DNA from: Dillenia suffruticosa
Lineage: Eukaryota > Streptophyta > Magnoliopsida > Dilleniales > Dilleniaceae
Assembly: GCA_033439265.1 (NCBI GenBank)
Contig: JAVTVX010000035.1
Span: 18,998,001 to 19,062,000 of the forward strand
Reading direction: 5' to 3'
Length of the DNA stretch: 64,000 bases
Positions 1-9,360 of the stretch are shown here, piece after piece. Positions within the stretch are counted from its first letter, which is position 1. Each line of letters starts with the position of its first letter. Position numbers and translations under genes: made by a program. The notes under the pieces were generated by a model that worked only from the letters and a program-made list of their open reading frames with translations, searched no databases and was not told the DNA's origin.

Positions 1-814
1 AAGCAAGCGGGTCATCCCCATCTCCATGCAACGGCCGTCGAATAGAAGCCATATAAGAGAACCGCTCCTACCCTCAAATCTGTAACAAAACTAAAATGCC
101 ACCTATCTCACGTAAGTCTGGGTGCGTGACAATACAAAACTACCTATACATATATGCCAGACATGCAGAACCCCAATTATAACTATCTGAAATCTCTCAA
201 TCCTCTAACAATACTAAAAATTGTATGTGTATAATATGCTATTTTATCACAAAACAGCACACCTCCTAACAAAAGTAAAATATAAGTCTATGTCCACTGT
301 ATAATATGTACATCATCAACTTAATTGGTTAACTCAGACAAAAACTCGACCAACCATGGCATAGTTAAAGTGTAATCTCTAAATGCAGTTCGTGGAGGTC
401 TAAGACCTAACAGTCTCTCACACACATCACTCCACAACACTCCCGCAGTCCTAGCTACTACAGGATGGCCATCCACAGGTAACCTAGGATAACCTTTACG
501 TCCTGAAGTGTAATAGTCAACTCACCGTGGAGGAGATGAAAAGTGTGCGTCTCCGGCCTCCATCGCTCGACTAAGGCTATAATCAAGTGTCAATCTAACT
601 AAACAAATTGTAATCGGGTAACTCCCAAAAAACCCGACTGCTCGAGAAAAGGGAGAACTCGCTCGTCGATTTGACTGTGCTCCCAACGGCTTAGCACGGC
701 CTCATGTTGCTGACAAGTAAGCGAAACGGTAGTGTTGTCTCCCTGCCAAACCGTAGAAGAACGGTAGCGTCATTGTAATCGTAAAAGACTCGGATCAGAA
801 GGTCCAGAATCCAT
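1..814 (-). pseudogene. plant mobile domain (PMD) protein relic, MULE-associated
   Basis: Read on the minus strand from an ATG at 812-814, this gives a degenerate plant mobile domain. Recognisable pieces are an N-terminal MDSGPSDPSLLRLQ segment, then ERVLPFLEQSGFLGVTRLQF, then [20 protein letters not shown] (about 530-600), then [17 protein letters not shown] and the end of that exon near 310. A second block at about 1-115 resembles the later LLQ-WERF part of the domain and runs off the left edge. Stop codons and at least one frameshift (around 480-500) break it. PMD proteins are plant-specific and occur both as host genes and inside Mutator-like or gypsy transposons. Here it lies about 280 bases downstream of, and on the same strand as, a MULE transposase relic, so it is probably the second gene of that element. 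Non-functional as it stands. Identification rests on remembered family similarity. Confidence 0.7.
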
Positions 815-1093
815 ATGCAAAAAAATAAAATGAAAAATTAATTAATAATTCAAATACAATACGTAACATATAATATGCATTAACCATTAAAAGAAAAACA
901 AAAGATTCAAAAATTTAACAAATTCACAATAAACGGCATTAATAAAGACGTATGAAAAGTCACTGATACATTAATATCTGTGAATATGCATTAACAATTA
1001 TAATAAAAACAAAAAACTCCAAAGTTTGACAAATTCACAAACTACGGCATAATAACAAATACATGGGGAATTGTGATTAAAAGAGAAATACAA

Positions 1094-3400
1094 TCAATTT
1101 TCACACAATAGGGTAGGACAATGTTGTCGATTATATCCTTGTCTGCCACAGAGACCACATCTAATTTGTTTTATGCATGTTCTCCGATTATGACCATTTG
1201 CACTACAATTGCCACATGATGACCGCGAAGATGACTCTCGAAGATCCATCTCGTTATGATATCGAGATGACTTAGGTCCTCCTGTCATCCATTGAAGAGA
1301 TCCATCGGGAATGACAATGGGGTACGAACCCATAGGCCATCTAGATCTATCTCCCACCGGTATTCTATAAGTCTGCCACTTCACGCATGTGCAATGTTTA
1401 TTATTGACGTCGACAATCTGTTTGTTACCTCCCTTGTGACCATACCGACTTTGTCTATACTCTATCTCTATCTCGAAAATCTCATTCTCCCTACTAAATG
1501 AGAGCACCGTATAGACGTTAGTGGTATTCATCCACCTTCCTAATATGGTATTTGCATATTTCGTGTACCACTCTCCTCTTGCCATTTTTGCTTTCGCCTC
1601 AGCGATTCTAGCCTCAAAATAGTTTACTGAATTATAAAAGGTTTTAAGTACCAATACTGAAATAGGTAGATTCCTTGCACCTTTGAGGACGGCATTATAA
1701 CTTTCATTGATATTAGTCGTCATGTAGCCAAAATGAAAGCCACCGTCGAGCGAAAGGGTCCATTGTTCAGGGGGAATATTCGCAAAGTACTTGAGCACAT
1801 CATCTTTTATCTCTTTTAGCCTCGCCATATAAACATTAAATATCTTTTGTTGTCGTTGTAAAGCAGCAATAGTGGCGACTCTCTTACAAGTTTGGCTTTT
1901 GTGATGGGTGTTAAAATTACTAATAATATGTCTCATTCAAAACCGCCACACAATATTTGGAGGTGACTATCCAAACTCCGACCGAGCAACAGCTGCTCTT
2001 ATCCCTTCATGTCGATCTGAAATCAAGCAAAGAGAACCCTGCCTATCTCCAACAACAAAGTCTTGCACACACATCAAAAACTACGACCACGATATAAGTG
2101 ACTCTACATCCACTAAAGCAAATGTCAATGGAACAATGTGATTCGCCCCATCCATACTGCATGCAATCAACAACTTGTGCTTGTATTTCCCATACAAGTG
2201 AGTCTCATCTATACTTATCAATGATCAACAACTGCTAAATACGGTGATACTAGAACCTAATGCCCAAAGCGTAGCTTCAAAAACCCTTTCACCATTTGCT
2301 CATGGCGGACCCAACTTTCATGAAACTTGTGATCCTGGATTCATTTGGACTATTGCATCCAAAATCCGCAGCAACTCTTTCTATAATTCCTCCCAATCCC
2401 CATATACCATTTCTATGGTCCTTCTTTCCGCAGCCCAAACACATCATCGGGTCTTCTCATAAGTAATTAAAAAAATGTCGGGTTATCTCATATGTAATTA
2501 AAAAAATGTCTTGCATCCTCCGAAGTGATTGCAGAAAAGGGACTTTCACACTTGGGTCTTCTCATACGTAATTAAAAAAATGTCGGGCCATCAAAGTTGA
2601 ATCCAATTGCCTATGATCTTGCATCAACCCAGCATTGACACATGTTTGCGGTCCCTCTACAACAGTTATCAAAAGATACTAAGAAATCTTGTTTTACGTG
2701 CACGCAACCTCCACTTACAACCATTATCCCTTTTAGTATATATCGTTGTCCATATTATAGGGGATGATATCTCAACATGAAATTGATAGTGATACTTCAC
2801 GTGATGCATTTTCACAAAGTGTATAAACTTCTCATTTAACTCGAATCTCATTCATTTCTTCTATTCATCGCTAAAACTCCCACTATTACTTCTCAATCTA
2901 TAATTTTTCTTAAAAGTCACATAACCATCTCCTCCCAGTACAGTTCTAATGAAAGGAATTAAGTCATCAACTCCGTTATTGACATATCTCAGACCACCAC
3001 CAATGGGTGCAATCGCTCTGGAGGGCCCCAATATTATTTAGTTCGCTGAACTACCACCACTACCACGATGAACTTCTCCAACAGCTTCTTCTTCTTCATC
3101 ATCCTCTTCTTCCGCCTCTTCTTCTATCTCTTCTTCCACCATTTCTTAATCGTCTACATCATTATCCATACCTGCGCTAACAAGATCTACTCTACACTCA
3201 AGCTTTGGATATTCATCCGTATAACATAACCTTGTTGCACGGATGTACTAACATTGTATGTCTTTATATATAATTCATGCGTCGTACCTACTTCCATGCT
3301 CACCACAAACTCCATCAACTTCAAAACATTATTGTCATCACTAATTGATACCGATTCGTATCGTATATTCCCCATTGCATGTGTGACACGAGACAACGAT
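1094..3400 (-). pseudogene. Mutator-like (MULE/MuDR) transposase relic
   Basis: A decayed transposase read right to left. The N-terminal part (3396-3187) contains GNIRYESVSISDD. The MuDR DNA-binding segment follows (2851-2669) and ends in CKWRLRA. The catalytic core (about 2250-2090) contains SIDETHLYGKYKHKLLIA, with the first expected DDE aspartate, and then LISDRHEGIRAAV (about 2010), with the second. The longest intact piece (1936-1094, 280 residues) holds TTNINESYNAVLKGA, a SWIM-like segment (HCTCVKW) and a zinc knuckle, CGNCSANGHNRRTC, of the CX2CX4HX4C type. Several in-frame stops and frameshifts separate these blocks. MULE transposases cut and paste DNA through a DDE active site. This copy cannot make a full enzyme, although non-autonomous mobilisation in trans cannot be excluded. 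The left end of the element lies outside the window. Confidence 0.85.
2451..2590. repeat. three near-identical ~30-bp units inside the MULE relic
   Basis: The motif TTCTCATAAGTAATTAAAAA followed by AATGTCGGG recurs three times with small changes, beginning near 2453, 2487 and 2555. The first two are adjacent and the third follows after about 40 bases. It falls in the part of the transposase between the zinc-binding region and the catalytic core and breaks the reading frame there. Probably local duplication during decay. Confidence 0.6.
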
Positions 3401-3637
3401 GATAAATTTCTGCATATTGTCTCCTTAAATTTATCTGAAACTCTTGCACATCACGGATACAAACTCATTAAATGATGCATTTCTCCTAACCCCGAATCAA
3501 TTTCGAAGGCCCACGGTCATAACCGACTCCATTCTCAACCGTCACAATTTCACTATTTGTGTAACATAACAATCTCACCATCTCCGTCATTTCTACTCAA
3601 CATAAAAAAACAATTTAAACCTAAATTAGAAATCTAT

Positions 3638-3895
3638 TGACAAACCCTAATTCGGTTTTAAAAATAAATTTCTAACAAATCAACAAATAATTACTAATAA
3701 TTACTTTTTTTAAACCCTAAATTCTAATTTGGTTCTAACTTTAAAAAACACTAATCCCTAAACAAATCAACATGACAAAATTAACCAATCTCTAAATTTT
3801 TAAAAAACCCTAATTCGGTTCTAAATCCTAATTTTTTTATAAAACCCTAACCCTAATTTTTTCCTAAATTTAAAAAACCCTAAACTCTAATTTTT
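3638..3895. repeat. imperfect telomere-like (AAACCCTAA) interspersed repeats
   Basis: Five or so copies of AAACCCTAA (near 3643, 3713, 3808, 3842 with a double CCCTAACCCTAA, and 3878) alternate with ATTCGGTTCTAA-like spacers. The order is irregular and AT-rich, unlike a true telomere array. It lies just upstream of the MULE reading frame, so it may be its leader or subterminal region. On the coding strand the motif reads TTAGGGTTT. Confidence 0.55.
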
Positions 3896-4223
3896 CTTAT
3901 TCAATTTCTATAAAATATTGTTCAATAAACTAAGAACACTCAAATTTAACAATGTATATAAAAATTTAATCATAAAATCTTAGAGTTTGCAAAGGAAGAA
4001 GAAGCTTTTACCTTCGCAAGAATGGACTGTGTAGGTCTTCCAAATGCTTGGATCGCCCTCAGTTCAGTATCCCGAAATTGTAGATATATTTCGATGCTAT
4101 AGATCGGCCGCCAGTAAGAGCAGAAGCAGTCGTCCGCGGCGGAGAAGGAGAGAAGAAAGCAAAAGGAAGAAAGAAGAAGAAGAAAGAAATAAAGAAGAGC
4201 GGGGGGAGGTTTAAAGCACGAAT

Positions 4224-4328
4224 ATGTCGAGTCTTGAAGACTTGACATGCGGGCAGTTAAGAGGTATGTCGAGTCTTCAAGACTCGACATGCATGAACAG
4301 TGCATGTCGAATTTGGAAAACTCGACAT
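4224..4328. repeat. array of three 25-bp palindromes
   Basis: Three palindromes of the same design sit at 4224-4248, 4266-4290 and 4304-4328 (spacing 42 and 38). The middle one is perfect: a 12-base arm ATGTCGAGTCTT, a single central base, and the exact reverse complement of the arm. The first has one mismatch (AAGACTTGACAT). The third keeps the outer ATGTCGA/TCGACAT arms but has a changed centre. The array lies upstream of the MULE relic on the side from which it would be transcribed. Subterminal repeats that bind transposase are known in other plant DNA transposons; calling these transposase or regulator sites is inference. Confidence 0.75.
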
Positions 4329-4747
4329 GTTGTGTTAATTGTGAAATTACTTTTCCGCGGGAAATGTTTTAAATTTTTTTTTTATTTTTTATGGATATAT
4401 CCGTGTAAACCTCCTGGGTTTGTTTTCGGAAGAAGTTTCTCTCTTCCCCCCTTCAGCCATTCCCCCCACCCTTGGTATTTCATTGATCGGCCGGTTTCGA
4501 TCGTTGGACCAGGTTCGTTTTTACAATTCTAATGGTCCGACCGAAAAATTCCAGCTGCGTTCCGGCTGTCCAGCTTGATCCGGTTTTAACGACATTTTTG
4601 AATTTGGAAAGAGAAACCAAGTGTCTATATTTCAAATGCTTTTACTAGGGTAGGACAAGACAAGAAGTTTGAAATCTAGAAAAAACATACTCCGTGGCAA
4701 GATTTTTTTTTTTTATCCGAATCAATTAAATCAGAAAAAAGGTTTTT
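4329..4747. other. spacer between MULE region and LINE
   Basis: No gene recognised. Contains C/T-rich stretches, CGGTTT/GGTCCGACC-like motifs around 4490-4580, a T-run at 4702-4714 and, at its right end, the left target-site repeat of the LINE (4725-4747). Confidence 0.4.
4725..4747. repeat. LINE target-site duplication, left copy
   Basis: Matches 6957-6977 over its whole length except for two extra bases (AG) in this copy. It abuts the T-run that is the LINE poly(A) read in reverse. Confidence 0.65.
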
Positions 4748-6956
4748 TTTTTTGGGTAAAGAAGGAAAGAACACCAAAACAAGGAGACAGACAAGCCCAA
4801 CCCCATACACAAACCCAACACTGCAATCCTTTCAGCCTAGTGTTGTCATGCTTGCTCTTAATCTCATGCTAGTTTCCCAAGCCCACAATGTGTCCCAACA
4901 TCAGCTTACTCAACTCCTACGGCGGATGCTCCACTATAGTGACACTTTGGGGAGCATTTCTACCCATATTAGCAAAAAAGTTTGCACTTCCATTCATCTC
5001 TCTATACACATGACTCACCCTGGACATTACCATTTTTGTCATTAGAGCTTTACACTCCTTAATAATGCGGTAGAGAAGGTGATCCTCATCTTCTTGACTC
5101 ACCTGCAAATGAACTAAAGGGAGGCAATCCACCTACGCCTGAAGCTTCCTTATCTACATCTTCTTTGCTAGAGTCAGACCCTCTCTTAATCCACACAACT
5201 TAGTTATAATGGCATATGTCCTATCAACGTTAATGATGCATCCCTTTACCCAGCTGCCATCATCCCTTCTCAACACTCAACCTATGCTAGCTTTCCTAGT
5301 GATTAAGTCAATAGCTCCATCTGAATTTAGCTTAACCATCCCTTCATCAAGAGGCTGCCACTTCACCCACACTTTAGACCTCCCACATCTACTGTCTCCA
5401 TCCCTAAAGTCTTTTGTCCGGCCTTTACACATGCTACAAAACTTCCTTAGCGGGGCTTGGTTATCCTCCTCCATATTTTCCATGATCAACATGCACCTCT
5501 TTTTCCATAGAGCCCAGACGATTGTTGAGGAAAAAAAATACCTTCTTTTAACCGAAGAAATCCTATTTTGTTCCCAAGTCCTTTCCTTAACCCACTCCCA
5601 AAATTCTCTTCCCAAACTCCATTCCTCCGTTAATGCCAACTCCTAACAATAGCCACAAGCCCATAGCCTCTCTGCAGTCCCTAAGAACATGTAGCAAGGT
5701 CTCCACGCTCTCCCCACAATGTTGGCGGGTGTCATCTTCCGTCAAATCCCTCTTCTTTCTTTCTGCATTCGTTAGGCACCTTCCTGATCCAGCTATCCAC
5801 AAAAAAAAAACTTCACTTTCTCAGGACCTTTTGTCTTCCAGACCCAGCTCTAATCCTCGCTTCTCTGGCTATTAGAGACTTGGTTGTTTTGTATAAGATC
5901 ATGGCACTAGCTACGAAAAACCTGCATTATAGGACCTCCTCCATATGATATCATCTCTCTCCTCTCTCATAGAGATCATAATTCCACTGATCTCATCTAC
6001 CTTGTCTTCAACTACCCACATTCTGAGCTCTTGGATCTTGTACTCACCCTCACTATCAATAAAGTCCCCCACCTTAAATTGAGGCAGCTCCCTCGGCTGA
6101 GGAAGGATAGCATGTTCTGAAAGCCTCACTACTCCTACCCTCCTATCCTTTCAAAGGTCTATATCTTTTCCATTTTTCACTCTCCATTTAACCCCTTCTA
6201 GCAGGCATTCCCTATTATTCAAGATGCCCCTCCATACACTTGACCCCCCCGAGCCTTCCTTGCAGCTAAAGAAGCGCTCCTTTCTCAACTACTTTGATCT
6301 TAGAACCTGGCACCAAAGGGCCTCCTTCTCCTTGGCCACTATCCAACCAAGCTTCGCAAGTATCGCCATTTTACTCTCTCTCATTTTGCGCATCCCAACC
6401 CTCCTAACTTCTTTGGTTTACACACAATATCCCAATTCACCAAGTGAATTTTTTGACGCCTTCTTTACTTCCCCCGCAAAAAGTCTTCATTTATTTTGTC
6501 CAATTTATTACAAATCTCCCTTGAAAGCTAAGCGCATAGTATATATAGGTATGACAGTATTTACTGCTTGGATAAAAGTCTTCCTTCCTGCACCACTCAG
6601 GACTTTAGCCTTCCACCCACTTAACTTGTTCTTAACCTTCTCCATCAAATAATTAGAAAGGTCCCTCTTTTACCCACTTATGAATTGTTGAAACACTGAG
6701 ATACCTTTCCAAGTCATCCCAAGGAACAAATTTGCTCCGGTCAACGAGGTTTTAATTGTCCATGGAGTCTTTGGTGAAATCCAAATTATGGATTTAGTTG
6801 AATTCACTTCCCATCCACTCTCAGCCAAAAACTCCCTAACGCATTCCAAGAAAGCACTCAAGTTTAGTTGCTCCACCTCTACAAACATGAGAAGATCATT
6901 TGCAAAAAACAGTTAAGAGACTAAGGGCTACTCCCCGTCAACTTCCATCACCTCTT
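4748..6956 (-). mobile_element. 5'-truncated LINE (non-LTR retrotransposon), decayed
   Basis: On the minus strand, protein pieces appear in the order expected for a plant L1-type LINE. A reverse transcriptase fragment starts near 6940 with FFANDLLMFVE (the YADD-type box, second Asp kept, first changed to Asn) followed by GWEVNSTKSIIWIS. A linker region lies at about 6650-5900. A zf-RVT zinc-binding region (about 5800-5600) carries RCLTNAERKKRDL and ETLLHVLRDC. An RNase H-like domain runs from about 5400 (VKWQPLDEGMVKLNSDGA) to about 4930 (MSRVSHVYREMNGSANF). The poly(A) appears as a T-run at 4743-4753. Similar flanks at 4725-4747 and 6957-6977, both ATTAAATC then A-rich then GGTTTTT, look like an imperfect target-site duplication differing by a 2-base indel. 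The element starts within the RT, so it was 5'-truncated at insertion, and it now carries many stops. Confidence 0.85.
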
Positions 6957-6977
6957 ATTAAATCAAAAAAGGTTTTT
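6957..6977. repeat. LINE target-site duplication, right copy
   Basis: A 21-base partner of 4725-4747, located immediately beyond the truncated 5' end of the LINE reverse-transcriptase fragment. Confidence 0.65.
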
Positions 6978-7395
6978 GTTCATGATTCACCATCCATCCG
7001 TTGATAGCGATTAAACCGTCGGTTGAACCAGTGATGTCATTTGTTTTAGCAATTTTTCGGTAAACAACATCAATCGTGCACGGATATAAACTCAAGGGTT
7101 ATATCAAATAACATTTGGTATCAATTCAAACATACATTCCTAATTCTCAACCAGATGTCAACCATTACCCTACATTTCCATGCTTCAACAAAATATAAAT
7201 GACACTACTGGAACATAATCCTCACAATTCTTGACATGGAGAGAGAGAGAGAGAGAGAGCATTTCTCACTGCAAAATCTAAAATCTTAGTCATCACAAAA
7301 TCAAAGCCATCCTCCTATCTTGGAGGATTTAGATAAAGAAATACAAACTTGCATAAATAAAAAGGAGACAGTACAAAGAGGATCCTTCTAATTTG
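6978..7395. other. intergenic, with (GA)n tract
   Basis: No gene seen. A (GA)n microsatellite lies at about 7237-7259. The right part is probably the 3' flank or UTR of the reductase pseudogene that ends at 7396. Confidence 0.4.
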
Positions 7396-9360
7396 CTAAT
7401 CAGAAAACCTATCCCTATCATGAGGAGAAGAATAGTCAATGTTTGGTCCTCGAGGGATGATTCCAAAAGGATTGATGGTGGGATGACTTCCATAGTAATG
7501 GCGCTTGATGGGCTCCATGTTCACAGTGCTGCTCATGCCAGGAAATTGGTAAATGTCTTTGGTGGAATTGAACAAATTCGGGTATTCGTGCAGCAGCTTC
7601 TTGTTGCACTTAAAATGAAGTGCGTAAACCTGAGAACATCAAAAGAAAAGCGTTACTTTCATGCATCATATCATATCTAAATAAATCCAAGAAAAGGGGA
7701 CTCATTCCAAATCAACCAGAATATGCATCCGCAGAAATCCACCATAGACAAGGTCATGCCCTTACTGAGATTCAAGGTTCGCACCAGTCAAATTAAACTT
7801 TTGCCACCACATTATATGGTAAATAAGACTTATAGATCCAAGATTGTCAATGTGTACATTGTGACAACATAAAGCATTGACAAGTAGATTTGATCACACA
7901 AATAGCTCAGAATGTAACATGACCGTAAGATGATTTGCTCTCATTTTATTATGGTTAGTGGAGTTAAATGGAGTATGGAGCAAATCCACAGCCCTGGATG
8001 CAAATGCAGCAATTGTTAGGAACATGTGGAGTGGCAAAGTGGCAGAGCTTGAGCTGGCTCAAAAAATGTATGCCCCAAAACATTTAAATAAAATGTTGAA
8101 ATTGCATATTCCGTCATAAACTACTACATTTCCAAATCACACATTAGAAACAGGCAGCATATTAAAGGATGGCTGGCAACACAATATTTTTTCTTTTCCT
8201 CAAGTCTGGAATTGAATATCAAACATGCTCTCAAAGTTAGAAGGAAACGGTTCTCATTAAAGCTGTCCGTGTGCCTGCATGCAAGTAAGGCACAAAAATT
8301 AAACAAACCATATTTGATTGGAAAACACATTAATGCACCTCATCCAATCCTATAAGGGTCACAAACAACCGGATATCTGCATCAGAAAGTGTGTTTCCAC
8401 ATATATATCGTTTCCTAGTATTTCCTCACATTTGTCCAACGCTTCATACAAATTATTCACAGCCTGCATAAAAATTAAAAACATAAAAATAAATTAAAAA
8501 GATGATTAGTTATTTTTAAGTCACCCCTCTCTCTCTCACACATAAGAAAATGTAGTTAAGTTTAGTACTGAGTACCTCATCATAAGGTTCTTGCTTCCTA
8601 GCAAATCCACATTTATAGACGCCATTATTTATCTTGTCATAGATCCACTCATTTGCCTCATCAATTCCAGGCTTGCAGGTGAGGAAGGTAAAGATCCAAA
8701 GCTGCATTCTCTGCTATATCATTGAACTCAGTATTAAACATTCGGATTATCTCAGCACTCTCCTTATTCACAATTGTTTTCATTTTCTTATCTTACAGAA
8801 CCAACATGATGAAAAAAAAAAAATCAGAATAATATAACACTTGAAAATATGAAATAAATTAAAGACCATTAAAGAAGAACCTCCTTAGTCACATACAGGA
8901 ACTGTATATTTCCTGAGTAGTTTGTACTGGCAAGCTCATAAAGTTCTCTAATACTTTCTGCTCCATCCAGAGTATCAGGTTCAGCTCCTGCTTCCTCTGC
9001 TGCTGAAGCAGGAAATACCCATCCCTTATGATCATCAGTTTCCTTTGTTCTTCCCCATATGGGTTTTACTGCCTGGTCAAAAAGCCAAATCCCGACAGTT
9101 TATAAATTTGGAAACCAAATCACAATAAAAATAGCAACATTATCTACCGTGAAACCGATGGCTTTGTCAAGTCCTTTGATTTTCAAGTAAGAAAGACACC
9201 GAGATGCCCAAGGATAAGCATATAATATCTATAGATGATATCTTCCAGATTCAGGAGGGAAAGGAGAATTTGGCTCCCGTAATATAAAGTTTCAGAATGT
9301 TGAAGGAGTTCTTACAAATGTGCCAGTTGTTGACGTTTCATCAAGTGCAGATCGAACCAT
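7396..9360 (-). pseudogene. glutathionyl-hydroquinone reductase (Xi-class GST, ECM4-like) pseudogene
   Basis: Five exons on the minus strand correspond to the whole family protein: 9360-9148, 9072-8897, 8801-8576, 8463-8339 and 7629-7396. Recognisable segments are [97 protein letters not shown] and, at the end, PINPFGIIPRGPNIDYSS-like sequence closing with a stop at 7396-7398. The family reduces glutathionyl-hydroquinones using a Cys in a CPWA motif. Here that Cys is Tyr (codon at 9214-9216, YPWA). There are stops in exon 1 (TGA 9292-9294, TAG 9229-9231) and at the start of exon 3 (TAA, replacing the expected Trp). Frameshifts occur near 8908, 8670 and 8405, and the intron-2 acceptor reads TG instead of AG. 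With so many independent lesions this is a dead gene, not a sequencing slip. A functional copy is presumably elsewhere. Confidence 0.88.

Noticed and set aside
3638..3895. Interstitial telomere
   Set aside because: Units are irregular and separated by unrelated spacers, with no run of tandem TTTAGGG.
4224..4328. CRISPR-like repeat array
   Set aside because: Plant nuclear context, only three units, each palindromic, with spacers of 13-17 bases.
7393..7680. Plus-strand 95-codon open frame
   Set aside because: Antisense shadow of the last exon of the reductase pseudogene.
7396..9360. Frameshifts as sequencing error
   Set aside because: Neighbouring multi-exon genes have perfect phase closure, and the lesions include substitutions (two stops, a lost Cys, a lost acceptor) as well as indels.
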